12,146 nt of DNA from Mageeibacillus sp. UBA5770 (GCA_002418705.1 DIEQ01000041.1:39749-51894); one strand, 5' to 3'; counted from the stretch's first letter, positions 1-7,521 are shown. Program-made: numbers and translations. The notes: generated from the letters alone by a model not told the origin.

Positions 1-38
1 TTCCCGGAGGCTGATCCGCCGATAACAAGGGTTCGCAT
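1..38 (-). CDS. cobU: Adenosylcobinamide kinase / guanylyltransferase, N-terminal fragment
   Basis: Only the first 12 codons and two bases of the next are inside the window; the gene runs off the left edge. The visible protein reads MRTLVIGGSASG, then a codon beginning AA. This is a hydrophobic beta strand leading into a P-loop of the GGxxSGK type that opens CobU/CobP proteins. The family phosphorylates adenosylcobinamide and then transfers GMP to it, making the corrinoid half of the nucleotide-loop assembly in the cytoplasm. The ATG follows directly after the cobT stop codon (TGA then ATG), and an AGGAGG sits inside the cobT end at 47-52, so the two are translationally coupled. The identification rests on a very short stretch plus the cob gene context; another small P-loop NTPase cannot be strictly excluded. 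Confidence 0.75.
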   Translation of the reverse strand, partial: MRTLVIGGSASG

Positions 39-1103
39 TCAAACGTCCTCCTGTGGGGTATAAGCCTCAATTCCTATATCTGAAAAAGTCGACATATCAT
101 TATAGACAGCCAGCGCCATATCCAGAAGTGGCCAGGCACATACGGCGCCGGTTCCTTCGCCGAGCCGCATCCCGGCTGTTATCAGCGGCTTCAGGTCAAG
201 TGCGTCAAGTGCCATGTATCCTGCAGGCTCTGCAGAGACATGGCTCGATATCATGGCACAGCCGCATCCCGGACACAGGCGCGCTGCAAGAAGTGCACTT
301 ACGGCACTTATAAAGCCGTCAATCATCACAGGTATGCGGTAAATTGCTCCTCCGATGAATACACCGGCCATCCCTGCAATATCAAATCCGCCAAGCTTAT
401 GAAGTATATCGAGTGCATCAGAAGGATCCGGTTTATTGCATTCGATTGCCTGCTCGATTACTTTGATCTTTCGTTTCAAACCTGTATCCGATAATCCTGC
501 GCCACGGCCGGTAACATCAGAGACAGGACGGCCAAGAAGAACCGAGGCAACAGCACTTGATGTTGTCGTATTGCCGATACCCATTTCTCCTGTAGCAAGC
601 ATCGAATAACCTTGTTCTTTTTTCTGACGTACAAGGTCTATTCCAACTTCTATTGCCTGCAGCGCCTGATTCCTTGACATCGCAGGACCAACCGCAATAT
701 TTCCTGTACCGGGACCAACTCGTCTGTCAAGAATCCCTGGCACTTCGGAGTGGCTGTTCATTCCAATATCCACCGGAATAACAGCAGCATGGGCAATGTC
801 CGCCATGCGGCAGACGGAGGAATTCCCGCGGGCAATATTTTCGGCAACGATACGTGTTACATCACTTCCGCACTGTGTCACGCCCTCAGCGACAACACCG
901 TTATCCGCACACATGACAAGGACTGCACGCCTGCTTATATCGATGCTTTCGGTTCCGGTAAGTCCGGCAATTTTAACGACCGTTGCTTCCAGAAGTCCGA
1001 GACTCCCGAGCGGGATTGCAAGATTCGTCCAGCGGGCAAGAGCACGTTTTGTCACTTCAGGATTCACCGGTGCAATGAAATCATTCCAGTTTCCAATACT
1101 CAT
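39..1103 (-). CDS. cobT: Nicotinate-nucleotide--dimethylbenzimidazole phosphoribosyltransferase
   Basis: This 354-aa cytoplasmic enzyme transfers the phosphoribosyl group of nicotinate mononucleotide to 5,6-dimethylbenzimidazole (or another lower-ligand base). The product is the alpha-ribotide joined to GDP-cobinamide in late cobalamin synthesis. Family hallmarks are visible in order: DNGVVAEGV near residues 67-75, GEMGIGNTT at 172-180, SHVSAEPAGY at 287-296, and RLGEGTGA at 313-320. Glu316 in the last motif matches the catalytic glutamate of the Salmonella enzyme. The length agrees with the usual 350-360 aa. An open frame extends 16 codons further upstream, but the ATG at 1103 has AAGGAGGAG five bases before it, so I start there. 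The gene is the fourth of btuF-btuC-btuD-cobT-cobU, and its ribosome binding site overlaps the btuD stop codon. Confidence 0.95.
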   Translation of the reverse strand: MSIGNWNDFIAPVNPEVTKRALARWTNLAIPLGSLGLLEATVVKIAGLTGTESIDISRRAVLVMCADNGVVAEGVTQCGSDVTRIVAENIARGNSSVCRMADIAHAAVIPVDIGMNSHSEVPGILDRRVGPGTGNIAVGPAMSRNQALQAIEVGIDLVRQKKEQGYSMLATGEMGIGNTTTSSAVASVLLGRPVSDVTGRGAGLSDTGLKRKIKVIEQAIECNKPDPSDALDILHKLGGFDIAGMAGVFIGGAIYRIPVMIDGFISAVSALLAARLCPGCGCAMISSHVSAEPAGYMALDALDLKPLITAGMRLGEGTGAVCAWPLLDMALAVYNDMSTFSDIGIEAYTPQEDV

Positions 1104-1107
1104 ATCG

Positions 1108-1116
1108 CTCCTCCTT
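1108..1116 (-). promoter_or_regulatory. Ribosome binding site that sets the cobT start
   Basis: On the minus strand this reads AAGGAGGAG, five bases before the ATG at 1103. It overlaps the TAA stop of btuD (1115-1117), suggesting coupled translation. It decides against the longer open frame that would start at 1151 inside btuD. Confidence 0.85.
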
Positions 1117-1918
1117 ACTCCTGCCACAGTGCAAGCAAGCTCTCCATCCAAACATATACATCCATAGAATAGGTTTTTTTCAGGTTTTCCCGTGTAAGGA
1201 CTTCATTAATATCCCCGGAAGATACCAGGTTCCCATGGTCAAGAAGTAAGGCATGTGTACCATATGCCTTTGCCAGGCTGAGATCATGTACCACTGATAT
1301 AACCGCCCGTCCCGAATCTTTGATCCATTCCTTAATCAGTCCGAACATCTGTTTCTGGTACACCAAATCCAGGTGATTGGTTGGTTCATCAAGGATCAGA
1401 AGCCTCGGATTCTGAGCAAAAAGCTGCGCAAGAAAGGTTCTTTGCAGCTCTCCGCCGGAAAGCGTCAGCACCGACTGCTGCCTGATCGGAAGCATCCCGG
1501 TCAATTCAAGCGCACGGTGTATCTTTTGCTCGTCTTCATCTGAAGTCGCCCCGAAAATTCCCGTTGAATATGCATACCGGCCCAGTTTGACAACTTCTTC
1601 AACAGAAAACGAATAACTGACATTGTGATTCTGCGTAAGAACGCCCAGTTTTCTGGCAAGGTCAGAAGGTTTGTGCCGGATTATATTTGATCCGTCAAAT
1701 TGTACCTTCCCTGAATATGGCACTCCCTGTGAAACGGCATTTACGACCGTACTCTTCCCCGCTCCGTTCGGTCCGACAATCATCAGCCATTGTCCCGGTT
1801 CAATCGAGAAGCTCACATTGTTGACGATGGTCAATTTCCCATAACGAACGGTCAGGTCTATAACATCCAGCAGATTTTCTTTTTCAGTCAGGCCGGATTC
1901 AATTATCTTTTTTGACAT
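1115..1918 (-). CDS. btuD: Corrinoid ABC transporter ATP-binding protein
   Basis: This 267-aa cytoplasmic ATPase powers the BtuC permease. All ABC motifs are intact: Walker A GPNGAGKST at residues 49-57, Q-loop Gln96, signature LSGGE at 153-157, Walker B LLILDE ending at Glu178, and the switch His211 in VVHD. It belongs to the FecE/BtuD/FhuC type that serves class II importers. Cobalamin rather than siderophore as substrate is inferred from the upstream cobalamin riboswitch and the cobT-cobU neighbours. The start ATG at 1918 lies three bases after the btuC stop, with a purine-rich AAAGGCGGGA before it, so translation is probably coupled to btuC. The N-terminal 18 residues before the first ABC strand are slightly longer than usual. 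Confidence 0.92.
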   Translation of the reverse strand: MSKKIIESGLTEKENLLDVIDLTVRYGKLTIVNNVSFSIEPGQWLMIVGPNGAGKSTVVNAVSQGVPYSGKVQFDGSNIIRHKPSDLARKLGVLTQNHNVSYSFSVEEVVKLGRYAYSTGIFGATSDEDEQKIHRALELTGMLPIRQQSVLTLSGGELQRTFLAQLFAQNPRLLILDEPTNHLDLVYQKQMFGLIKEWIKDSGRAVISVVHDLSLAKAYGTHALLLDHGNLVSSGDINEVLTRENLKKTYSMDVYVWMESLLALWQE

Positions 1919-1921
1919 AAT

Positions 1922-2953
1922 TCATCCCGCCTTTCTTGCTTTGTAAAATATTAATACAAATGCGATGGCACCGATAAATGAGGTAACAACGCCAATCGGA
2001 ACTTCAAGAGGTCTCAGAAGTACTCGCCCGGCAAGATCAGCAAGCATCAGGAACGATGCCCCCGTGAAAAGGGATACGGGCAAAAGTTTTTTATGGTTCG
2101 GACCTACGATCATGCGCGTCATGTGAGGTATGACAAGGCCGACAAAACCGATTGTTCCTCCAATAGACACACATACACCGATTAGCGCAGATACGGATAT
2201 CAGCACGGTAAACTTCACTTTTCTCACATTTACGCCAACATGACGGGCATTATCCTCGCCGATGGCAAATGCATTCAATTCCTGTGAAAACAACAGAATG
2301 AGCGCGCCAAAAATGACCAGTGCAGCAAAAAGTATCAAAGCATTTTCATAACTGCTTCCGGCCAGAGACCCCATCGTCCAGAACATTATGGATTTGATTT
2401 TATCCCCGGAAAAAGTAATGATAAGGCTGATGATACTGTGCGCAAACATGGTAAATATCACACCGATCAGGATGATGGTATTCGTCGAAAGCGAAAAATC
2501 TAATTTATATGACAGGGACAGTATCAGAATGAGGGACAAAAATGCAAAAAGCATCGCCATAATAACCGTCCCGCCAAAAGGCAGGCCCGGGACGGTGATG
2601 CCGAAAGCGATCGCAATGACGGCTCCGAGTGAAGCACCTGAAGATACCCCCAAAGTGGATCCGTCTGCCAGCGGATTGCGCAGCAGTCCCTGCATCGCAC
2701 CGCCGCAAAGGGACAGGGATGCGCCGACAAGTGCAACACACAGGATACGCGGAAGCCTTACAAAAATAATGATGGACTGGGAAATACCCGCAGGTATCGG
2801 CAGGCCCCATATCGTATACCATATTGCTGTCAGCGTATCCTTTACGGGAACGCTCACGCTCCCGGCACACACACACAGCAGCATGACACACAGTGTAACG
2901 ATGCCAAACATAATATATTCAAATAATATGAAGCCTTCACGTCTGTTTTTCAC
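1922..2953 (-). CDS. btuC: Corrinoid ABC transporter permease (FecCD family)
   Basis: This 343-aa polytopic membrane protein should form the homodimeric channel of the importer. It has the many hydrophobic segments expected of the FecCD/BtuC family. It also carries its two recognisable motifs: GGAMQGLLRNPLADGSTLG at residues 84-102 and GTIGFVGLVIPH at 266-277. The latter lies near the segment that docks the ATPase. The start is a GTG at 2953 with an AAGG seven bases upstream. An internal ATG at residue 15 is possible but would trim the N-terminal helix lead-in and lacks a better ribosome binding site. It is the second gene of the riboswitch-controlled operon, separated from btuF by 57 bases containing a GC-rich hairpin. 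Confidence 0.93.
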   Translation of the reverse strand: MKNRREGFILFEYIMFGIVTLCVMLLCVCAGSVSVPVKDTLTAIWYTIWGLPIPAGISQSIIIFVRLPRILCVALVGASLSLCGGAMQGLLRNPLADGSTLGVSSGASLGAVIAIAFGITVPGLPFGGTVIMAMLFAFLSLILILSLSYKLDFSLSTNTIILIGVIFTMFAHSIISLIITFSGDKIKSIMFWTMGSLAGSSYENALILFAALVIFGALILLFSQELNAFAIGEDNARHVGVNVRKVKFTVLISVSALIGVCVSIGGTIGFVGLVIPHMTRMIVGPNHKKLLPVSLFTGASFLMLADLAGRVLLRPLEVPIGVVTSFIGAIAFVLIFYKARKAG

Positions 2954-2975
2954 TTGATTACCTTCAAATATTTGG

Positions 2976-2999
2976 GGGGGCGGAGCAATCCCCGCCCCC
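2976..2999 (-). promoter_or_regulatory. GC-rich intergenic hairpin between btuF and btuC
   Basis: On the minus strand GGGGGCGG and CCGCCCCC form a perfect 8-bp stem around an 8-base loop. The sequence after it is CC then AAATATTT rather than a run of T, so it does not look like an efficient terminator. Its place just after the binding-protein gene fits an mRNA-stabilising or partial-termination element that gives more BtuF than BtuC/BtuD, a common arrangement in ABC importer operons. That role is inference. Confidence 0.6.
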
Positions 3000-3010
3000 T
3001 GTAATTCATA

Positions 3011-4015
3011 TTAAGAACCTGAATTTGTTTCATAAACGTATGTATACAGAGTCTTTACCGCATCGGCAAGGCGCGGACCGGGACGGGATATTTCATTGGA
3101 GTCTGCATTCAGGATTGTTTCGTTCTTTATAGCCTTCATATCCTGCCAGCCTTCACGTCCCATGATTTCTTCGACCGGGGTTACACCTTCACCAAAGTAC
3201 ATTGCGATGGTTACAATATAATCGGGATCACGCTCGATGACCTGTTCCTGAGACACCTCGCCCCAGCCTTCTACATCGACGAAAATGTTTGTCAGCCCGA
3301 TCATTGTGGCCAGTTCATCCATGAATGTACCTTTTCCAGCGGTCCAAAGGCCATATTCGAGAGGAGACACTTCAAAATAAACTGTTTTGCCGCTTGCTGC
3401 ATCTGACTTCGAAGCAATCTCATCAAATGCGGTCTTCATCTGGTCAACCACACCAGCCGCCTGTTCATCTTTGCCTGTAATGGCACCGATGAGTTCAATG
3501 GCCGTATAGACACCGTCAATATCTTTCGCATCACTGACCACAACGGAAATACCTGCCTCTTCAAGGGCAGCAATCTGTTCCTCGGTCTGTGCCATTGTGC
3601 TCATAAGTACAACCTGAGGCTCAAGTGCTATGATTTGTTCAATATTGGTATCCATTCCGGACTGTACGGAAGGAACACTGCTGACCTCTGCCGGATAATC
3701 ACAGTATTCACCGCGGCCGACAAGCGCAGCTCCTGCACCGAGGGCAAAGAGGATTTCACAATCCGATGCCGTAAGGGCTACAATTTTGTCTGCAGGTGCT
3801 TCGAGAGCGATTTCACGACCGGTCATGTCAGTAATCGTAATGCCGGGAACTGCAGCCTCCGTGGATTTTGTCTGAGACGCTGTCGTTTCAGTTACGGCAG
3901 ATAATTCCGTCGAAACAGCAGCGGTGGTTGCACTCGCTTCTGTTGAACAGCCTGCGGCAAGTGACAGCATCATAACAGCGGACAGGGCAATTGATAATAG
4001 TTTTGTGATTTTCAT
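3011..4015 (-). CDS. btuF: Corrinoid-binding lipoprotein of ABC importer
   Basis: This 334-aa protein is the extracytoplasmic receptor that captures corrinoid and delivers it to BtuC. A lipoprotein signal peptide is clear: a basic start, a hydrophobic core, and the lipobox LAAGC with Cys23 as the lipidated residue. A Ser/Thr/Ala-rich linker follows to about residue 57. A class III (BtuF/TroA-like) binding fold then begins with the strand pattern ITDMTGREIAL, followed by KIVALTASDCEILFALGAG and IIALEPQVVLM. AAGGAGGG sits just upstream of the ATG at 4015. It is the first gene behind the cobalamin riboswitch, and that context is what argues for corrinoid over heme or siderophore. No ligand-determining residues can be read with certainty. 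Confidence 0.9.
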   Translation of the reverse strand: MKITKLLSIALSAVMMLSLAAGCSTEASATTAAVSTELSAVTETTASQTKSTEAAVPGITITDMTGREIALEAPADKIVALTASDCEILFALGAGAALVGRGEYCDYPAEVSSVPSVQSGMDTNIEQIIALEPQVVLMSTMAQTEEQIAALEEAGISVVVSDAKDIDGVYTAIELIGAITGKDEQAAGVVDQMKTAFDEIASKSDAASGKTVYFEVSPLEYGLWTAGKGTFMDELATMIGLTNIFVDVEGWGEVSQEQVIERDPDYIVTIAMYFGEGVTPVEEIMGREGWQDMKAIKNETILNADSNEISRPGPRLADAVKTLYTYVYETNSGS

Positions 4016-4063
4016 AAATTCCCTCCTTCAATATAAGCCAATGAATAGATTGGGAAGGAGCAC

Positions 4064-4097
4064 AAAAAAGTTGCTCCCCTAGTTCGCGGAGCAACTT
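4064..4097 (-). terminator. Intrinsic terminator of the riboswitch expression platform
   Basis: On the minus strand AAGTTGCTCC and GGAGCAACTT form a perfect 10-bp stem around a 10-base loop, followed at once by a T-rich tract. It lies between the cobalamin aptamer and btuF, about 50 bases before the btuF start. Ligand-bound aptamer should favour this terminator. I could not find a convincing antiterminator pairing by eye. Confidence 0.88.
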
Positions 4098-4159
4098 AAT
4101 AAAGATAGACGAATCACGCCTAACAATACAAATTCTCAACCCCAGGAGTTTAAAAAACG

Positions 4160-4326
4160 TGTAAACAGGTCTCCCGACTTAGCTTCATCCTACTTTGGCG
4201 TCTTCCCGTCATAAGACAGTGACTTATTTGCCATTTCGTCAGCTTCACGGTTACTGGGATAGTCCGGAAATCTCATCCGCGTTCCCTTGGTATCTTTCGA
4301 CACCAGCACATTTCGTGCAGTTCACA
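4160..4326 (-). promoter_or_regulatory. Cobalamin riboswitch aptamer
   Basis: The minus strand carries the conserved cobalamin-aptamer elements in order. GGTGTC-GAAA-GATACC forms a hairpin leading into AAGGGAA. GATGAGATTTCCGGAC follows, then the GTCACTG core element (4217-4223), and finally the B12 box AAGTCGGGAGACCTG (4166-4180). The ends can close a P1 helix: TGTGAAC (4320-4326) with GTTTACA (4160-4166), seven pairs including one G-U. It lies upstream of btuF and is followed by an intrinsic terminator, so adenosylcobalamin binding should stop transcription of btuF-btuC-btuD-cobT-cobU. Which cobalamin form is preferred cannot be told from sequence alone. Confidence 0.92.
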
Positions 4327-4343
4327 AGCTATTCATTTGCTAT

Positions 4344-4372
4344 ACGATATCACATCGCATATTTACAGACAA
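4344..4372 (-). promoter_or_regulatory. Candidate promoter of the btu-cob operon
   Basis: On the minus strand TTGTCT (4367-4372) and TATCGT (4344-4349) are separated by exactly 17 bases. Each matches the sigma-A consensus at four of six positions. Transcription would start about 10 bases before the P1 helix of the riboswitch. Matches are moderate, so the position rather than the sequence carries much of the weight. Confidence 0.45.
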
Positions 4373-4416
4373 GCAATCTTTTCTGTTTTTTTGTACAATA
4401 TCAATGGATTTAACTC

Positions 4417-4959
4417 TTATGATAAGGTGGATAATATGTCAGAAGGTATTCTTCTGTCCTGTTTGTCCGTCTCTGTAATAATTACCATTGGGTCAGCAGC
4501 CAAAAAAGCAAGTGTAATTTCTTTAGCCAGCTCCCTGATTACATCCTGGAAAGAGACAATTCCATCCTTTTCAGGCCAAGTCTGAATCGAAAAAACGCAC
4601 TTGGTGAAGTTCTTTTTTGCTGTGAAAACGGCAGCTGCACGGCCATGACCGGCGTCCTGTGTTTCGAATGCATAAATGATCCAGTCTTGTGTCCTTGACA
4701 TCAGATAAAGCTTTTCGGGATCATTCGAAGTTGATTTAGCTGCATGAACATGAAGCGCGATTTCTTTCATGATATCCGGAACCGTCGCTGTTGTCTCATA
4801 AATAATTTTACGCCTGACGAGCTTAAGTCCAACCATATATTGAGAACGATTCAAAAATTGAGTCACAACTGTTTTTCGAGCCGAATTCCTGGCCTTATGA
4901 AAAAGAAAAGCAAAACTATTCTGCATGCCGGCGGCAAAAGAAGAATCCAAAATACTCAT
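4417..4959 (-). CDS. Unrecognised soluble protein, about 180 aa
   Basis: I do not recognise this protein. It has no signal peptide and no membrane segment. An N-terminal stretch rich in Ser, Phe and Lys/Arg leads into a mixed alpha/beta pattern: strands around MVGLKLVRRKIIYET (42-56), WIIYAFET (93-100), AAAVFTAKK and CVFSIQTW (121-128). Helices lie around PDIMKEIALHVHAA and FQDVIRELAKEITLAFLAA. The open frame extends 18 codons upstream to a GTG without a ribosome binding site. The ATG at 4959 has AAGGG upstream at a longish 11-base spacing and is preferred, though not firmly. The gene stands alone between the terminator of the SipW cassette and the riboswitch promoter, with no terminator of its own visible before 4372. 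A weak TTGTTA/TACAAT pair with a short 15-base spacer lies upstream. The length and codon regularity support a real gene. Confidence 0.7.
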   Translation of the reverse strand: MSILDSSFAAGMQNSFAFLFHKARNSARKTVVTQFLNRSQYMVGLKLVRRKIIYETTATVPDIMKEIALHVHAAKSTSNDPEKLYLMSRTQDWIIYAFETQDAGHGRAAAVFTAKKNFTKCVFSIQTWPEKDGIVSFQDVIRELAKEITLAFLAADPMVIITETDKQDRRIPSDILSTLS

Positions 4960-5045
4960 ATATATAATCACCCTTAAGTAAGCTGCTGTGGATGTCTGAT
5001 TTATTGAATTCACTTAACCAATTGTATTTCTTCTTATAGAATAAC

Positions 5046-5097
5046 AAAAATAATTGTTATGAATAGGTTGAAATTTCTTCAACCCTCTATTCATAAC
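5046..5097 (-). terminator. Terminator hairpin overlapping the end of the 332-aa client gene
   Basis: On the minus strand GTTATGAATAG and CTATTCATAAC (11 bp), plus the inner pair GTTGAA/TTCAAC (6 bp), form a 17-bp stem. It has a three-base bulge and a five-base loop and is followed by AATTATTTTTG. The 5' arm contains the last sense codons (Gly-Tyr-Glu) and the TAG stop of the upstream gene. It closes the SipW cassette. Confidence 0.82.
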
Positions 5098-6085
5098 CAA
5101 CATTTATGGAAAAATCCGACTGACTGCCTATTGATGTATAGTCAAATGATATCGTAAATGATCCATCAGCGTTGGGTACAAAGTTCCTGAATAATCTGAC
5201 CTGTTCGCTCATACTGTTCAGATATGGACCGGCATATATTATTCCATTCAAGTTAAGTGAAGTAATCTGTGTATAATTACCGGCATCTGAATTCAAATTC
5301 TGTATGACTATGGCATTCGGGCCAACATACACTGACGTGTCAATATTCGTGTACTGATAAGAAACCTGATTATTTCTGTATATAGTAAGAGTAGCGGCAG
5401 GTTTATCAAAAACGATATTGATCGTACCGGTTTGACTGTTATTATAGTTTCTGGCTGGAGAGATAGCTCCCGGAACCGGTACTTTTAAATAAGCCCAGAC
5501 ATCCGTCTTATTGGGAAACTTTGGTTTCAGATATACTGAGTACCAGCGATTAACTAATACATTATCAATGATCTGCTGCAGAGATGTCGGTGTTCCCCAG
5601 CATGTGACACTTGCACGAACCGTTTGCGCTGCAAAAGGAATGTTATCCGTACTGATCGGCTGACCATTATAGAAATATGCAAGCTTCATTTGTTTATAAT
5701 CTACAACACCACTGACAAACTGATTCTTCAGCACAAGGACTGCTGTATCACCGACAAATGATGATATCGCAAGCTGCGTGTTATCAAGGCTGTAAACGCC
5801 TGCCTGCAGTCCGGCAGTTGATTGCCCGGGAGTAATTTGAATTTGAATATTTGTATCATAATCATAGTCTGAAATTGCTGCCGTATTAAACGCTGTGAAC
5901 ATCCAGTCAGGCGTGTTCTCAATAAATTCCGAATCAGCTACAGTTAAGGTTTGAGAAATATCAAACACTTTCGTAGAGATCACTGACGAATTCACATTCA
6001 CTGTCGATGTATACAGTGAAAATGATTCAGTAACCATTGCAGAAAATATCAATACAGACATCAGCAGCAAAAAGACTTTTTTCAT
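5087..6085 (-). CDS. Secreted protein with SipW-type signal peptide, 332 aa
   Basis: This is a probable surface or fibre component exported through the general secretory route and processed by the SipW peptidase of the same cassette. The N-terminus has two lysines, a hydrophobic core at about residues 4-18, then ESFSLYTSTVN and a Ser-rich stretch ending in FDIS near residue 43. This layout resembles SipW-dependent leader regions, and the 177-aa protein at the head of the cassette shares it (LAAYTVTLN). The mature part is rich in Asn, Thr, Ser and Tyr with alternating beta-strand patterning, no further membrane segment and no sortase motif. GGAGGAA lies ten bases before the ATG, and the gap from the preceding gene is 35 bases. 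As the larger, last-placed client it could play a TapA-like anchoring or minor-subunit role, but that is inference. No enzyme motifs are visible. Confidence 0.78.
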   Translation of the reverse strand: MKKVFLLLMSVLIFSAMVTESFSLYTSTVNVNSSVISTKVFDISQTLTVADSEFIENTPDWMFTAFNTAAISDYDYDTNIQIQITPGQSTAGLQAGVYSLDNTQLAISSFVGDTAVLVLKNQFVSGVVDYKQMKLAYFYNGQPISTDNIPFAAQTVRASVTCWGTPTSLQQIIDNVLVNRWYSVYLKPKFPNKTDVWAYLKVPVPGAISPARNYNNSQTGTINIVFDKPAATLTIYRNNQVSYQYTNIDTSVYVGPNAIVIQNLNSDAGNYTQITSLNLNGIIYAGPYLNSMSEQVRLFRNFVPNADGSFTISFDYTSIGSQSDFSINVGYE

Positions 6086-6120
6086 GATTGTCTTGTTCCT
6101 CCAAAGAACTTGTCAAATGT

Positions 6121-7521
6121 CTATTGCCTGGATTTTAAAGATTTCGATGACTTCATCAGGAAATTGTATATTGGTTTGTAGAAGAAAATCAGAAAAGACG
6201 GGATTAGAAGCGACAGTAATCTTCCGAAAATCGTATTATTGAATAAAATCAGGGCACCGAGCCACCGGCTTCTGTTTTCATAGATTCCATAGATATCTTT
6301 TCGGTCGATTTCCTTTTTAAGAGCTTCAGACTGCGACATCGGCGGATAATAATCAACATCAACAGTCAACACTTCTTCATTAACTGCAACAATTCTTTCG
6401 ATGAAAACATCCTGATTTACTTTGAATAATACAATATCCTGTACTGCAAGAGGTTGTTCTGTATCAATTCTTCTGATAAAGATCAGATCATTTTTCATGA
6501 TAGCAGGCTGCATCGTGTCAGATTGGAACACATAAGGAATGTATCCTGAGAAATCCACGTCTTTTTCAGGTGACATTGCAGATACGATCAGAACAGCAAC
6601 ATTGAAAAGGATACCTGCACCAATAATGCATAATAATATCGTTTTAAAGAAAACGGCGGTTATTCTGTTAATGCCTCTCTCCTCTACATGTTTTGCCATG
6701 ACAATTTCATGTGTCCTGTAGTTCTGCACGGCATATTTTTCATTATTATCTTCCTTCACACAGTAGAATTTTGAAATACTGTGTGCACGGTAAATGCAGA
6801 CGATCACGCATGTCACAATTAACACACCGAAAATAAGTATATAAATGGATTCACGCAGGTTAAATAGATTGCCGATATTCTTCATGGAGTCCCGGTTCGA
6901 GATGATGCGGTAATACCCTGTCACAATTTTCAACAAGAAAATCGCAAGGGCCGAAAACAAAATTACTAATCTGGCATTATCAAAAACTCTGAAATACAGA
7001 GAAATAGTCATAGAAATGAATACAATGATCATAATATCGAAAAGTCCGCTGAAATAAACCGGCAAAAAGTAATCCGGAATAAATGGATATTTGAGAATGG
7101 CAGTCAGCAGGATAGTTAATGCAAACCCCAGACTGTATGTTATGACAACCGAAATCAGGCGAACAGCAAGCTTTGTCAGAATCATTTTTCGAGTACTGAA
7201 CTGCATTTTGATTAAAAGATACCAGCTATTATCACGAATCTCCGAAAAGGTCAGATACTCGTAGAAATAGAGGAAATATAGAAGAAAGAAAATATAGGAA
7301 ATATTGGTATAGGCAAAAGTGACGGAGAAATACCCCGGAATCATTAGCTCGGGCAGCTTCTCGGTTAAGACACTCTCATAAACAGTCTGCAGCAGAAAAT
7401 GAAAGGCAAAAGAAATCAGTCCTAAAAAGACACCGAAAGAAAACAGACTCGTGATGCTGATTCTGTATTCGGTATATGACTGTCGTAATTCTTTTTTAAA
7501 GTAATTCGTATTATAAATCAT
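6121..7521 (-). CDS. ABC-2-like permease fused to a catalytically degenerate SipW-like signal peptidase domain
   Basis: This 466-aa membrane protein has two parts. Residues 1-280 contain about six hydrophobic segments (near 24-45, 71-88, 118-142, 157-176, 182-200, 224-243), and EIRDNSWYLLIKMQ at 94-107 resembles the coupling region of ABC-2 permeases. After a seventh segment (290-314) comes a SipW/S26-like domain. Its box I is QSDTMQPAI (333-341) where active enzymes have SxSMxP, so Thr336 replaces the nucleophile Ser. Box II reads FIERIVAV (373-380) where SipW has THRI, so Glu375 replaces the catalytic His. The usual KGDN box is not preserved. The typical C-terminal IYGIYENRSRWLG is followed by an eighth segment (431-449). 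The start overlaps the pseudo-ATPase gene by 11 bases. The ribosome binding site GGAGGAA is 13 bases away and lies in a small hairpin. An inactive membrane partner or scaffold for SipW is my reading. Confidence 0.8.
   Translation of the reverse strand: MIYNTNYFKKELRQSYTEYRISITSLFSFGVFLGLISFAFHFLLQTVYESVLTEKLPELMIPGYFSVTFAYTNISYIFFLLYFLYFYEYLTFSEIRDNSWYLLIKMQFSTRKMILTKLAVRLISVVITYSLGFALTILLTAILKYPFIPDYFLPVYFSGLFDIMIIVFISMTISLYFRVFDNARLVILFSALAIFLLKIVTGYYRIISNRDSMKNIGNLFNLRESIYILIFGVLIVTCVIVCIYRAHSISKFYCVKEDNNEKYAVQNYRTHEIVMAKHVEERGINRITAVFFKTILLCIIGAGILFNVAVLIVSAMSPEKDVDFSGYIPYVFQSDTMQPAIMKNDLIFIRRIDTEQPLAVQDIVLFKVNQDVFIERIVAVNEEVLTVDVDYYPPMSQSEALKKEIDRKDIYGIYENRSRWLGALILFNNTIFGRLLSLLIPSFLIFFYKPIYNFLMKSSKSLKSRQ

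Noticed and set aside
1104..1151. Longer cobT start 16 codons upstream
   Set aside because: No ribosome binding site there and it would extend into btuD; the internal ATG has an ideal AAGGAGGAG.
53..1172. Several plus-strand open frames opposite cobT
   Set aside because: They are antisense to a certain gene, have compositions rich in His, Cys and Arg, and have no plausible start signals.
2388..2957. Plus-strand open frame of 189 codons opposite btuC
   Set aside because: It is antisense to a clear FecCD permease; the length reflects the complement of hydrophobic codons rather than a real protein.
3888..4139. Minus-strand open frame of 83 codons overlapping the riboswitch leader and the btuF start
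   Set aside because: It runs out of frame through the btuF signal peptide and the terminator hairpin, has an unnatural Cys/Arg-rich composition and no ribosome binding site.
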